From contig NZ_LJJB01000007.1 of NCBI RefSeq assembly GCF_001420695.1, positions 1,696,184 to 1,760,183 of the forward strand: a stretch of 64,000 nucleotides of DNA. The letters are read 5' to 3'. Position 1 is the stretch's first letter, and each line of letters starts with the position of its first letter. The stretch comes from Brevibacillus choshinensis (GTDB lineage: Bacteria > Bacillota > Bacilli > Brevibacillales > Brevibacillaceae). A program made the translations under genes and the position numbers. Shown in pieces: positions 36,505 to 45,713 of this stretch. Under the pieces are notes generated by a model. The model searched no databases. It worked only from the letters and a program-made list of their open reading frames with translations, and was not told where the DNA came from.

Positions 36505-37139
36505 ATTTTGTTGAAATAAAAGACGTTTCTTTTTCCTATTCCAGCAAAGAAGCTCCCATTCTTAAAAAAGTCTCCTTCACCTTAAACAAAGGGGAAATCG
36601 TAGGGGTGGTGGGTCCGAGCGGAAGCGGGAAAAGTACACTATTACGCTTAATTGCCGGCCTGGGCACACCCCATACAGGAAAAATCAGCATCGATGGTAA
36701 AGTGGTAATGGACATGCAGACGTTCGTTCCACCCGAAAATCGCGGAATTGGTATGGTGTTCCAAGACTATGCACTGTTTCCGCATATGACCGTGGCCCAA
36801 AATATTGAATTTGGCTTGCATCGCATTTCCAGACCCCAGCGAATGTCCAGGGTAAAGGAGATGGTTGAACTCGTTCAACTCACTGGTTTTACGAAGCGAT
36901 ACCCGCATGAATTGAGTGGAGGGCAACAGCAGCGTGTGGCATTGGCAAGAGCTCTTGCGCCGAAGCCGTCACTTTTGCTAATGGATGAGCCCTTCAGCAA
37001 TCTCGATGCCAATTTACGCGCAACGATACGTGGCGAACTCCGGGATATTTTGCAAAAGGCACGGATGACCTGTTTGCTTGTAACCCATGACCAACAGGAC
37101 GTGCAATCGATTTGCAGCCGTGAGATTCAGCTGAAATGA
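36501..37139 (+). CDS. Fe(III) ABC transporter ATPase, short form
   Basis: 212 residues: Walker A GPSGSGKST (about 39-47), signature [15 protein letters not shown], Walker B LLLMDEPFSNLD, and H-loop LLVTHD. It ends soon after the H-loop, so the C-terminal TOBE-type regulatory domain present in ordinary FbpC/PotA proteins (about 350 residues) is missing. The terminator follows directly, so this length looks genuine rather than a sequencing error. Confidence 0.9.
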   Translation: MNFVEIKDVSFSYSSKEAPILKKVSFTLNKGEIVGVVGPSGSGKSTLLRLIAGLGTPHTGKISIDGKVVMDMQTFVPPENRGIGMVFQDYALFPHMTVAQNIEFGLHRISRPQRMSRVKEMVELVQLTGFTKRYPHELSGGQQQRVALARALAPKPSLLLMDEPFSNLDANLRATIRGELRDILQKARMTCLLVTHDQQDVQSICSREIQLK

Positions 37140-37177
37140 CCCAAGGAATTTGAAAATAGACGAACGAACCTATGATG

Positions 37178-37212
37178 AAATCCCCTTAGTCTATCTAAGG
37201 GGGATTTTTTTT
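37178..37212 (+). terminator. Terminator of the iron transporter operon
   Basis: AAATCCCCTTAG pairs with CTAAGGGGGATTT (one bulged G), followed by eight T. The rest of 37213-37573 shows no gene. Confidence 0.9.
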
Positions 37213-37573
37213 GCTGTGGTATTACGGGAGTTAGGGAGAGGTGCCCACCAAAATCAACCATTTCATCATGAATATCGTATAGTGTCGTTTGACCGGTCCA
37301 TGATGGACGTCGTGCTACGCTAGCGCGTTTGTTTTAACTACCTAGTGGGTAGAGCCAGCTCGATGTGCTCAGAGATGATGCTTGAAGGCTTCGGCACTTG
37401 TGAAGACAGCTTGCGCGACGGCTTGGTTTGAATAGGATCGGATGCACCACGGTTTGTAGGAAGCGTTATTGCTGTACTGACAGTCGATGAAGCTCATCAT
37501 GTTACTAGACGGTAATCCGTTTCAACCCTGCTCTGTTTCTCATACGATACAAGAAAATAGGGGGGAAGGATCT

Positions 37574-37975
37574 ATGGCAAATAACAGATCGCTATGTGAG
37601 CAATTCTCAAGGATTATTGGGGGTCAACCTGGTTTTGCTGGCGGAAAGTGCGTATCAACCATAAACCGAGCTCAGATAAGAGCAAATATTTTAGGGAAAG
37701 GATTTCAAGTAACGTCTTCTTTTTCATTCGAATCCGTAAATAAGAGAACGGGCAGAGCTCTTTGTGTAGGCCGAGCAGCATTCTTGCAAAAAGAAGTGAA
37801 TAGATTCATTTTGGCCATAAGAAAACAAGGAATAAAGGTGTCATCTGTTCGCAACGAATGGCTTTTTGATCAGCCTCGTTTGATTTATATCAATATAGAA
37901 GCAGTTGATCAACCACTCGCTTTCGCTAGAAAAGTCAGGCGAGCATTGGATGTGATAGACAAAGTCCATCCATGA
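37574..37975 (+). CDS. DUF1259 (LppY/LpqO-like) domain protein
   Basis: 133 residues. LCEQFSRIIGGQPGFAGGKC, the middle LQKEVNRFILAIRKQGIKVSSVRNEWLFDQPRLIYINIEAVDQPLAFARKVRRAL are characteristic of DUF1259, with function unknown. The ATG at 37574 is preceded by GGGGGGAAGG; the frame is open further up without a site. Single-gene unit. One family hallmark, H at the HNHWL position, is E here (VRNEWLF). Confidence 0.8.
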   Translation: MANNRSLCEQFSRIIGGQPGFAGGKCVSTINRAQIRANILGKGFQVTSSFSFESVNKRTGRALCVGRAAFLQKEVNRFILAIRKQGIKVSSVRNEWLFDQPRLIYINIEAVDQPLAFARKVRRALDVIDKVHP

Positions 37976-38063
37976 TCGGCGGCAACATACGAATGCTGCA
38001 CCTAGTGAAGGCATATGTACAGCGACACAAAAGTACTACCATTAAAAACGTTGCTAAATAAGG

Positions 38064-38283
38064 ATGGTTACTATCTATCAGGATATCTCGACGAGAGACG
38101 TAAATGAAATAAAGGAGATCCTGGGGACGTATCGTGATGAAATAAGCAGAGGCAATAAAATTAAAGAAGTCTTTCTAAATCATGTTGCCATCTAACCAAC
38201 TGGGCAGTCAATATCAAATAGGAAATTGGTTTATTACTAAGAGGTTATCGGAAATTGCCAAATCAATCAAAGAATCAGGTTAA
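38064..38283 (+). pseudogene. Unrecognised small frame broken by a frameshift
   Basis: An ATG at 38064 opens 43 codons (MVTIYQDISTRDVNEIKEIL, then GTYRDEISRGNKIKEVFLNH) ending at 38195. A second frame from 38182 continues as NQLGSQYQIGNWFITKRLSE to a stop at 38281-38283. Composition and continuity suggest one decayed protein end. No good ribosome site. Family not recognised. Confidence 0.35.
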
Positions 38284-38311
38284 ATATGAATTCGTTTTCC
38301 CTATTAATTAA

Positions 38312-38332
38312 AACCGGCCTTCCCGGCCGGTT
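38312..38332 (-). terminator. GC-rich hairpin at the IS110 relic
   Basis: AACCGGCC and GGCCGGTT, 5-nt loop; on the minus strand it is followed by TTAATT. It may be a weak terminator for the IS relic or part of its end. Confidence 0.5.
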
Positions 38333-38360
38333 CATTTATTTGCTGAGTACGGTAGGTATT

Positions 38361-38541
38361 CTAAAAGTACCGCTTTTGTTTAATGAGATTGAAAATCCAG
38401 TGAATCAATTTGTTCGCACAAGCAATGACGGTGACGTTAAACGGCTTTCCTTCAGCGTTTTCTGTCATAAAACTCTTTTAGCTTCTTAATGCGTGAACTC
38501 CTGATGCCACATAGGACAGCCAAATAAAATGCGTCCATTAT
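38361..38541 (-). pseudogene. IS110-family transposase, C-terminal remnant
   Basis: Minus strand reads DAFYLAVLCGIRSSRIKKLK then EFYDRKR, a frameshift near 38455, then AEGKPFNVTVIACANKLIHW and IFNLIKQKRYF with a stop. This is the conserved C-terminal helix block of IS110/IS116/IS902 transposases (ALYLAA...IKxFYDRKRxxGKxxxVAxxAxxRKLxxxIxxxL). The catalytic part is gone. The stretch 38545-39015 holds no gene that I can recognise. Confidence 0.82.
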
Positions 38542-39031
38542 TATTTACGCCTTTTATTGGTCCCAACCGTGGAACGACTGATACATATAGCTGCCATTCT
38601 TTCCGCCAGTTCTGATTCCCTAGTGTTTCATACCTCTTCAGTGGTAGGGAAATCCATTAAATGTTACCCTCTCAATTGTATTTATGCCTATGTAGAGTAT
38701 GCGATAGGATTTGGGATGGGATTCGGCCTCAAAAATAGAAGCTTTTGCAGCCGGTTAAACGCAGACCAAAAGGGCACCATGTCTACAGCTCAACAGACGA
38801 AGAAACAAAGCTGAGCCTCTGGTGGCTGCTGTGGCGGAGCTAGCTAAAACAGTAGAGTAAAAATATTACTAGTGGCAGAAAACCCGAATTAAGGGCTCTC
38901 TTTTTTCTTCTCACAAAAATTCATTACAGTATTCCAAAAAAACCCTTTACATAATTACGATCACATAATAATATATTTTCATAAGACAAAAAATCTGAAA
39001 ATGATAGCAATTCTGACAGGAGGAAATAGTT

Positions 39032-39586
39032 CTGGATAGCATCTTTGAGAAAATCCGCGAGCTGCGTACACAGCAAAACATGACACTAAAGGACCTCAGC
39101 TCGAGGTCTGGTTTATCGATCAGCTTCCTGTCGCAGGTGGAGCGGGGCAACAGCTCGCTGGCGATCACGTCGCTGCAGAAGATTGCCGAGGTACTGAACG
39201 TGCCGATCACTGCGTTTTTCGAGGAACAGCAGAATTCACAGTACTTCGTGCCGGAGTCGGAGCGCAAGCAGTTCCAAATTGAGGGATCAAGTGCGATCTA
39301 CGTGCGCTTGGGCGGAGATTTTTCCGGGAGAGCGCTGGAGCCGTTTCATGTAACACTGCCACCTCGTCAAAAGCAGGATGTGGTATTTAACCATCCGGGC
39401 GAGGAGTTCTACTACATTCTTGAAGGGAAGGTAATCATCACGGTTGACGGGAAGGAGTATCACTTGTCCAAAGGGGACTCGATCCACTTTCCGTCCACAC
39501 TTGATCATACCTGGTACAACCCGACTGATGAAGCGGCGCAAGTGGTTAGCGTACTGACGCCAGTCATATTCAAGACAAATAGCTAA
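39032..39586 (+). CDS. XRE-family regulator with C-terminal cupin (CTG start)
   Basis: 184 residues if started at the CTG at 39032, which has AGGAGG 8 nt upstream. That start supplies the missing first helix (DSIFEKIRELRTQQN); the first ATG, at 39080, has no ribosome site and would cut into the DNA-binding domain. The N-terminus is a helix-turn-helix (MTLKDLSSRSGLSISFLSQVERGNSSLAITSLQKIAEVL); the C-terminus a cupin (FNHPGEEFYYILEGKVIITVDGKEYHLSKGDSIHFPSTLDHTW). Such proteins are ligand-responsive regulators. It precedes a cupin and a peptide transporter operon, its probable target. Confidence 0.87.
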   Translation: MDSIFEKIRELRTQQNMTLKDLSSRSGLSISFLSQVERGNSSLAITSLQKIAEVLNVPITAFFEEQQNSQYFVPESERKQFQIEGSSAIYVRLGGDFSGRALEPFHVTLPPRQKQDVVFNHPGEEFYYILEGKVIITVDGKEYHLSKGDSIHFPSTLDHTWYNPTDEAAQVVSVLTPVIFKTNS

Positions 39587-39614
39587 AAAAGCGAGGATTC
39601 ATTTTTTTTTGTAG

Positions 39615-39632
39615 GAAATTATCGAAATTTTC
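39615..39632. promoter_or_regulatory. Imperfect palindrome upstream of the cupin gene
   Basis: GAAATTATCGAAATTTTC is close to its own reverse complement (14 of 18 positions). It lies between the XRE-cupin regulator and the operon beginning at 39679, where the regulator's operator would be expected. Confidence 0.4.
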
Positions 39633-39678
39633 TGCTTATTTATGTTGCGCAAAAAAAGCGAAAGGGAGGCGTTTTGCA

Positions 39679-40017
39679 ATGATCGTAATCAACGCCAACG
39701 AAGTGAACCAGGATAACCGACCGGATGACGCTCGCCTCAAGACACTGTTTCCCAAAGGCATTATCGACGGAGGGAAGGTCATGTTTGGCACGGTGGTCAT
39801 TCCGCCAAAGGCACGCGTCCCAATGAAGGGCCAAGGGGCGCACGACCAGGACGAGTATTCTTATATCATGCGCGGCTCCATCCAGACTGAGAGCGGTGGC
39901 AAGGCGTATACGGTTTCAGCAGGGGAAGCGACGCTGATTCCGGCTGGAGAAGAGCATTGGGCTTACAATGCAGGGGACGAGGACTGCGAGATCGTCTGGG
40001 TGCTCGTCGAACGATGA
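39679..40017 (+). CDS. Single-domain cupin protein
   Basis: 112 residues. Cupin motif 1 is GAHDQDEYSYIMRGSIQTESGG and motif 2 GEATLIPAGEEHWAYN, retaining likely metal-ligand His and Glu residues. AAAGGGAGG is upstream. It sits between the XRE-cupin regulator and the dpp operon. It may be an isomerase or ligand-binding helper; function unknown. Confidence 0.82.
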   Translation: MIVINANEVNQDNRPDDARLKTLFPKGIIDGGKVMFGTVVIPPKARVPMKGQGAHDQDEYSYIMRGSIQTESGGKAYTVSAGEATLIPAGEEHWAYNAGDEDCEIVWVLVER

Positions 40018-40021
40018 TATC

Positions 40022-40045
40022 AGCGCCCCTTTAGACGAGGGCGCT
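40022..40045 (+). other. Hairpin between cupin and binding-protein genes
   Basis: AGCGCCC and GGGCGCT with a 10-nt loop and no T-run; possibly an attenuator or RNA stabiliser. Confidence 0.5.
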
Positions 40046-40091
40046 TATCAAGACAAACAGAAAAGTTGGGACAAGTAAGGGGGACATTTCG

Positions 40092-41759
40092 ATGAAGAAA
40101 ATACTAAAAGTATTTAGTACAGTAGCGCTGATGAGCAGCCTTGCGCTTGCCGGATGTAGCCAGCCTGCAGCCAATAGCAAGCCGGCCGACACCGCGCAGC
40201 CGCAGCAAGCGACGCAGGAGGCTCCAAAAGCAGATGCAAATGCCAAAGCTTTTTTGCGGGCGAACCTGAAAACGGAACCCGTTTCTCTCGATCCGCCTAA
40301 AGCATACGATCCCGTCGCGTTCGAAGTTCTTTACAACGTACTGGAAGGTCTGGTGCGGTTGGATGAAAACCATATGACGCAACCGGCGATGGCTGAGAAA
40401 TGGGAGATTAGCGAGGGCGGAAAGAAATACACTTTCAAGCTTCGCGACAGCAAATGGTCAAACGGCGATCCGGTAACCGCTCATGACTTCGAAGTTGCCT
40501 GGAAGCGAATGGTTGACCCGAAAAATGGCTTTCCGGCAGCATTCCTGGCGTTCGTCATCGAGGGTGCGGAGAAGTTCAACAAGGGTGAAGGCACGGCAGA
40601 AGATGTGAAGGTAAAAGCACTGGATGACAAGACGCTGGAAGTGAGATTGAAAGCGCCTACAGGTTACTTCCTCAGTCTGGTGGCAACCCCGGTCTTTTAT
40701 CCGGTCAACAAAAAGAACGTGGAAGCCAACTCGAACTGGTCTGCGGAAGCAGCGACGATCGTCTCCAACGGTCCGTTTACGCTGACGGAGTGGACGCACG
40801 ACCAATCGGTCAAAGCCGTGAAAAACGAGAATTACTGGGATAAGGATAAAGTGAAGCTGGCGGGCATCAACTGGGTGATGATCAACGACGAAAACACGCA
40901 GTTCCAGATGTTCCAGGCAGGTGATCTGGATAACATCGAGTCCGTTCCAAAAGATGTAAAAGGAAAGCTGCTTGGTTCGGGCGAAGCCAAAATCGCGCCG
41001 GAAGCGGCTACCAGCTTTTACCGCTTGAACACGGCGATGCCGCCGTTCACCAACAAAAACGTGCGTAAAGCGTTTGCGTTGGCTGTTAACCGCCAACTGA
41101 TCATCGACAGGGTGACGCAGGGCAAGCAGGTGCCAGCGATGGGCATCGTACCAATTGGATTCCCGGAACCGGATGGCAAGGATTTCCGCCAAGTCGGTGG
41201 AGACTTCTTCAAGGATAACGATCTGGAGCAAGCGAAGGCACTTCTAGCACAAGGCATGAAAGAAGAGGGCTGGAGCACGCTGCCGGAAGTGACCCTCACC
41301 TATGATACAAACGATCTGAACAAAACCATCGCACAGGTATTGCAAGAAATGTTCAAGAAAAACCTTGGCGTGGAAGTGAAGCTGGATAGCAGGGAGTGGA
41401 AGGTGTTCCTGGCTGAGCAGCGCGCAAGCGAGCATCAGGTTTCCCTCTCTACGTTCTATGCGGATTATGCTGATCCGCTCAACTTTATTGAGATCTTCCA
41501 GACCGGTCATCCGGGCAACCGCATCAACTACAGCAACAAGGCGTTTGACGAGCTGATCCAGAAGGCCAGTATAGAGCCGGATGAGAAGACCCGTTTCGCT
41601 CTGATGCACGATGCGGAGAAAATGTTCTTTGACGACATGCCGGTGCTGCCGCTTTACTACAGCACAAAGGTGTTCGTGGAACAGCCAAACGTAAAGGGCA
41701 TCCTGCGCCATCCGGCGTCTTTGATGGATTACAAAACGGTGGAAATCGCACCAAAATAA
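40092..41759 (+). CDS. Peptide ABC transporter substrate-binding lipoprotein (DppE/OppA family)
   Basis: 555 residues. Lipobox LALAGC ends a signal peptide (MKKILKVFSTVALMSSLALAGC). Family signature: VLEGLVRLDENHMTQPAMAEKWEISEGGKKYTFKLRDSKWSNGDPVTAHDF, and the C-terminal pattern of SBP family 5. It would capture oligo- or dipeptides outside the membrane for the permeases encoded next. A strong hairpin lies between it and the permease genes, a common way to make more binding protein than permease. Confidence 0.93.
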   Translation: MKKILKVFSTVALMSSLALAGCSQPAANSKPADTAQPQQATQEAPKADANAKAFLRANLKTEPVSLDPPKAYDPVAFEVLYNVLEGLVRLDENHMTQPAMAEKWEISEGGKKYTFKLRDSKWSNGDPVTAHDFEVAWKRMVDPKNGFPAAFLAFVIEGAEKFNKGEGTAEDVKVKALDDKTLEVRLKAPTGYFLSLVATPVFYPVNKKNVEANSNWSAEAATIVSNGPFTLTEWTHDQSVKAVKNENYWDKDKVKLAGINWVMINDENTQFQMFQAGDLDNIESVPKDVKGKLLGSGEAKIAPEAATSFYRLNTAMPPFTNKNVRKAFALAVNRQLIIDRVTQGKQVPAMGIVPIGFPEPDGKDFRQVGGDFFKDNDLEQAKALLAQGMKEEGWSTLPEVTLTYDTNDLNKTIAQVLQEMFKKNLGVEVKLDSREWKVFLAEQRASEHQVSLSTFYADYADPLNFIEIFQTGHPGNRINYSNKAFDELIQKASIEPDEKTRFALMHDAEKMFFDDMPVLPLYYSTKVFVEQPNVKGILRHPASLMDYKTVEIAPK

Positions 41760-41770
41760 GGTTGCACTAC

Positions 41771-41795
41771 GGAAAGGGCGAAACCAGCCCTTTCC
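41771..41795 (+). other. Intercistronic hairpin after the binding-protein gene
   Basis: GGAAAGGGC and GCCCTTTCC, 7-nt loop, followed by TTCCCTTTTCC. A partial terminator or 3'-end stabiliser within the dpp operon. Confidence 0.7.
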
Positions 41796-41840
41796 TTCCC
41801 TTTTCCAATCCCGATCAATCTGTGAAAAGGAGGGAACGCC

Positions 41841-42779
41841 GTGTCCCGTTATTTGCTGAAACGCATTCTGATGGTACTCCTGACGCTCTGGATCATCGTG
41901 ACGCTGACGTTTGCCCTGATGCACATGATACCTGGTGACCCGTTCGCTGCTGAGTCGGGGAAGCTGCCCAAGCAGGTGCTTGCAAACCTGCGGGCCAAGT
42001 ACCATCTGGATGAGCCGCTACCTGTACAATACGTACTTTATCTGAAAAATCTCGTAACCCTTGATTTGGGCATGTCGATCAAGTCGGACACACGCAGTGT
42101 TAATGATATGATCGCCGATGGCGTTTCTGCTTCGGCTGTTCTGGGGACGCAGGCCCTGGTGATTTCGCTTGTGCTGGGAATTTTCTTTGGTATCGTGGCC
42201 GCGCTTAACCGCAGTCGAGGCCTGGATTACCTGATGATGGTGCTGGCGATTATCGGGATATCCGTTCCCAGCTTCCTGATGTCGCCGCTGTTGATCAACT
42301 ATTTTGCGATGAAGTGGCCGATTTTTCCGGTCGCGACGTGGGGCACCTGGATGCACACGGTGCTGCCCTCGATTGCGCTGGCGTTCGGTCCGCTGGCCGT
42401 CATTACGCGCTACATGCGCACCAGTATGATTGATGTCTTGAATCAGAACTACATTCGCACCGCAGAGGCAAAGGGGCTGCCCACCCGACTGATCGTCATC
42501 CGGCACGGTATACGCAATGCAATCATGCCTGTGGTCACGTTTCTCGGCCCGCTGATGGCTGCATTAATAACCGGTTCGTTCGTTGTGGAAAAGATTTTTG
42601 CCATCCCGGGCATCGGTAAATATTTTGTAGACGGCATTTTTAACCGGGATTATCCGGTCATTCTGGGCACGACCATTTTCTATAGCACCGTGCTGATTCT
42701 TACGATTTTACTCATTGATATCGCCTATACACTGATTGATCCGCGCATCAAGCTGAACAACAAGGAGGGCTCGGGATGA
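41841..42779 (+). CDS. Dipeptide ABC transporter permease DppB-like
   Basis: 312 residues, six membrane helices; N-terminal LLKRILMVLLTLWIIVTLTFALMHMIPGDPF is the DppB/OppB hallmark, and the EAA loop IRTAEAKGLPTRLIVIRHGIRNA is present. AAGGAGGG precedes a GTG start at 41841. The 4-nt ATGA overlap couples it to the next permease. Confidence 0.92.
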   Translation: MSRYLLKRILMVLLTLWIIVTLTFALMHMIPGDPFAAESGKLPKQVLANLRAKYHLDEPLPVQYVLYLKNLVTLDLGMSIKSDTRSVNDMIADGVSASAVLGTQALVISLVLGIFFGIVAALNRSRGLDYLMMVLAIIGISVPSFLMSPLLINYFAMKWPIFPVATWGTWMHTVLPSIALAFGPLAVITRYMRTSMIDVLNQNYIRTAEAKGLPTRLIVIRHGIRNAIMPVVTFLGPLMAALITGSFVVEKIFAIPGIGKYFVDGIFNRDYPVILGTTIFYSTVLILTILLIDIAYTLIDPRIKLNNKEGSG

Positions 42780-43717
42780 ACGCACAAACGAAATCGGACG
42801 ATCTGTTCCGACCCCTGGTAAAAACGGGAAAACAGGCGGCGGCCGAACGGCCCAGTCTCTCATACTTTCAGGAAGTGATGCGAAAGCTGGCCAAAAACAA
42901 GCTGGCGATGGTCGGGCTTGTACTCATTCTGGTAATCTTTGTGATGGCGGTCATCGGCCCGTCACTGACTCCTTACAGCTTTGCTGACCAGAGTCTGCTG
43001 GATGGCAATATGCCCTTGTCAGCGGAGCATTGGTTCGGGACGGACGACCTCGGGCGCGATATGTTTGCACGTACCTGGTACGGTGCGCGGATTTCGTTAA
43101 CCATCGGGGTGGTGGCAGCACTGATTGATTTGGTGATAGGCGTTTCCGTCGGCGGGATTGCCGGCTACATGGCAGGGCGTGGGAAAAAGGGGGAGCGCAT
43201 CGATAACGTAATCATGCGTGTCATTGAGGTGCTACACGGGCTGCCGTATCTGCTGGTGGTGATCCTGCTTATGGTGGTCATGGAGCCGGGGATCACGACG
43301 ATTATTACGGCTCTGACCGTGACGGGTTGGATCGGCATGGCCCGATTGGTTCGCGGACAGATCCTCCAGCTGCGGACGAACGAATACATTCTGGCCGCGC
43401 AGGTATTGGGTGCTTCGTTTGCACGTATCCTGTGGCGCCATCTGATACCCAATACCATCGGCATTATTATCGTAAATTTAACCTTTACCATACCAGCGGC
43501 AATCTTCGCCGAGTCGTTCCTCAGCTTCTTGGGATTGGGCGTACAGGCACCGATCGCAAGCTGGGGAACGATGACCAACGACGCTCTGGGCGTCATTCTG
43601 ACGGGAGACTGGTGGCGGCTGTTTTTCCCTGGCATGATGATCTCGCTCGTGATGTTTGCGTTTAACGTGTTTGGCGATGGCTTGCAGGATGCGCTAGACC
43701 CGCGCCTGCGCGACTAG
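42776..43717 (+). CDS. Dipeptide ABC transporter permease DppC-like
   Basis: 313 residues. N-terminal cytoplasmic tail, first helix (LAMVGLVLILVIFVMAVIGPSLTPY), HWFGTDDLGRDMFARTWYGARISL (the OppC/DppC signature) and the EAA loop LAAQVLGASFARILWRHLIPN. Partner of the DppB-like protein. Confidence 0.92.
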   Translation: MNAQTKSDDLFRPLVKTGKQAAAERPSLSYFQEVMRKLAKNKLAMVGLVLILVIFVMAVIGPSLTPYSFADQSLLDGNMPLSAEHWFGTDDLGRDMFARTWYGARISLTIGVVAALIDLVIGVSVGGIAGYMAGRGKKGERIDNVIMRVIEVLHGLPYLLVVILLMVVMEPGITTIITALTVTGWIGMARLVRGQILQLRTNEYILAAQVLGASFARILWRHLIPNTIGIIIVNLTFTIPAAIFAESFLSFLGLGVQAPIASWGTMTNDALGVILTGDWWRLFFPGMMISLVMFAFNVFGDGLQDALDPRLRD

Positions 43718-43728
43718 GGGGAGATGAC

Positions 43729-44745
43729 ATGGAACATTTACTCGACGTACGCAATCTGAAAGTTCATTTCAAGACCTATGGCGGCGAAGTGCAAGCGGTG
43801 CGAGGCGTAACCTTTCACGTGGAAGCAGGGGAAACGGTGGCGGTCGTGGGCGAGAGCGGCTGTGGCAAGAGCGTGACGGCGCAGGCGATCATGGGGCTGA
43901 TTCCCTGTCCGCCAGGCCGCATTGTAGATGGGAGCGTCACATTCAATGGAAAAGAAATCACCCGCATGTCCAAGGCGGAGCTATTGAAGCTGAGGGGCTC
44001 GGAGATCGGGATGATTTTTCAGGACCCAATGACAGCGCTCAATCCGACAATGAAAATCGGTACGCAGCTAACTGAAGGGTTGGTATACCACCATGGCGTG
44101 CCACGAGAGGAGGCGCGGGCGAAAGCAGTGGAGCTGCTGCGGCAGGTAGGGATTCCAGACGCCGAGAAACGGGTGGAACAATACCCGCACGAATTTTCCG
44201 GCGGGATGCGGCAGCGGGTGGTCATCGCCATCGCGCTGGCCTGCAATCCGAAGCTGGTCATCGCCGATGAGCCAACTACCGCGTTGGACGTGACGGTGCA
44301 GGCACAAATCCTCGATTTGCTAAAAGAGCTGCAGATCAAAACCAATCTGTCCATCATTATGATCACGCATGATCTCGGTGTGGTTGCGGAAATCGCTCAC
44401 CGGGCCGTGGTGATGTATGCGGGCGTCGTCGTGGAATCAGGACCGGTAGAATTGATCTTTGCCCAGCCGAAGCATCCTTATACATGGGGATTGATGCGCT
44501 CCATGCCACGGATGAATGGTGAATCAAAGGAACGGCTGATTCCAATTGATGGCACGCCTCCTGATCTGTTTCACCCGCCGCAAGGGTGCCCATTTGCAGA
44601 GCGTTGCGACTATGCGATGGAAATCTGCGCGCACGAGATGCCGGATGCATCGCAGTTTTCAGGTGGCCATCAGGCGGCATGCTGGCTGCATGATGCCCGC
44701 GCACCAAGAATTGACGAACTCATTGCAAGCGGGAGGCAGGCATGA
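43729..44745 (+). CDS. Dipeptide ABC transporter ATPase DppD-like
   Basis: 338 residues. Walker A GESGCGKS, signature [15 protein letters not shown], Walker [14 protein letters not shown]-loop MITHD, and a C-terminal oligopeptide-type extension with the Cys cluster [14 protein letters not shown] that in relatives can bind an iron-sulphur centre. Overlaps the next ATPase gene by 4 nt. Confidence 0.92.
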   Translation: MEHLLDVRNLKVHFKTYGGEVQAVRGVTFHVEAGETVAVVGESGCGKSVTAQAIMGLIPCPPGRIVDGSVTFNGKEITRMSKAELLKLRGSEIGMIFQDPMTALNPTMKIGTQLTEGLVYHHGVPREEARAKAVELLRQVGIPDAEKRVEQYPHEFSGGMRQRVVIAIALACNPKLVIADEPTTALDVTVQAQILDLLKELQIKTNLSIIMITHDLGVVAEIAHRAVVMYAGVVVESGPVELIFAQPKHPYTWGLMRSMPRMNGESKERLIPIDGTPPDLFHPPQGCPFAERCDYAMEICAHEMPDASQFSGGHQAACWLHDARAPRIDELIASGRQA

Positions 44746-45689
44746 TGGCGGAGCATTTGGTAGAAGTAAACGGACTGAAGAAACATTTTACACTGGGAAC
44801 TGGATCTACGCTGAAAGCGGTGGACGGGGTTTCTTTTTCCATTCGGAAAGGAGAGACGCTGGGGCTGGTGGGTGAGAGCGGCTGCGGTAAATCTACCCTC
44901 GGTCGGACGTTAATCCGGATTTACGAGAGCACGGAAGGGGAGGCGCTGTTTCAGGGGAAAAACGTGCACCAGCTGTCGCGCAAGGAAGCGAAGCAGTTCA
45001 ATCGGGATGTGCAAATGATTTTCCAAGACCCGCATGCCAGTCTGAATCCCCGGATGAAGGTGGGCGACATCATCGCTGAAGGGCTGGAAATCCATGATTT
45101 GAGCAGATCCGACCGGACAGGTCGCGTTGTTGAACTGCTTGAGCAGGTGGGACTGAGGCCAGAGCATGCCAAGCGCTTCCCCCATGAATTTTCCGGCGGG
45201 CAGCGTCAACGCATCGGGATAGCCCGCGCTCTTGCAGTCGATCCGCGGTTTATCATCGCTGATGAACCGATCTCAGCCCTGGATGTCTCGATACAGGCAC
45301 AGGTGGTGAATCTGTTAGAGGATTTGCAGGCGGATCGGGGGCTTACCTACCTGTTTATCGCCCACGATCTCTCGATGGTGAAGCATATCTCCACCCGGAT
45401 TGGCGTGATGTATCTAGGCAAGCTGGTTGAGCTTGCGGAGAGCTTCGAGCTGTATAGAGAGCCGCTCCATCCGTACACGCAGGCTTTGCTTTCGTCCGCA
45501 CCCGTGCCTGATCCGACCGCGCGACGCGAGCGGATCGTCCTGCAGGGAGACCCGCCGAGCCCGGCAAATCTGCCAAGCGGCTGCCGGTTTCGCACGCGCT
45601 GTCCGCATGCGATGCAGGAGTGTTCGGCTACGGAACCGTTATGGAGGGAAGACGCCCCTGGACGGTGGGTAGCTTGTCATCTCTATTAA
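44742..45689 (+). CDS. Dipeptide ABC transporter ATPase DppF-like
   Basis: 315 residues. Walker [10 protein letters not shown], signature [15 protein letters not shown], Walker [13 protein letters not shown], and the C-terminal [14 protein letters not shown] cluster. Tandem ATGs at 44742 and 44745; the first overlaps the dppD stop. Confidence 0.92.
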   Translation: MMAEHLVEVNGLKKHFTLGTGSTLKAVDGVSFSIRKGETLGLVGESGCGKSTLGRTLIRIYESTEGEALFQGKNVHQLSRKEAKQFNRDVQMIFQDPHASLNPRMKVGDIIAEGLEIHDLSRSDRTGRVVELLEQVGLRPEHAKRFPHEFSGGQRQRIGIARALAVDPRFIIADEPISALDVSIQAQVVNLLEDLQADRGLTYLFIAHDLSMVKHISTRIGVMYLGKLVELAESFELYREPLHPYTQALLSSAPVPDPTARRERIVLQGDPPSPANLPSGCRFRTRCPHAMQECSATEPLWREDAPGRWVACHLY

Positions 45690-45713
45690 ATAAGGAAGGT
45701 TTGGTGAGCATTC

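Noticed and set aside
38557-38814. Plus-strand 85-codon frame after the IS110 relic
   Set aside because: No ribosome site, no family resemblance, composition of non-coding sequence.
40458-41231. Long minus-strand open frame inside the peptide-binding protein gene
   Set aside because: A shadow of the well-supported plus-strand gene; no start signal or protein motif.
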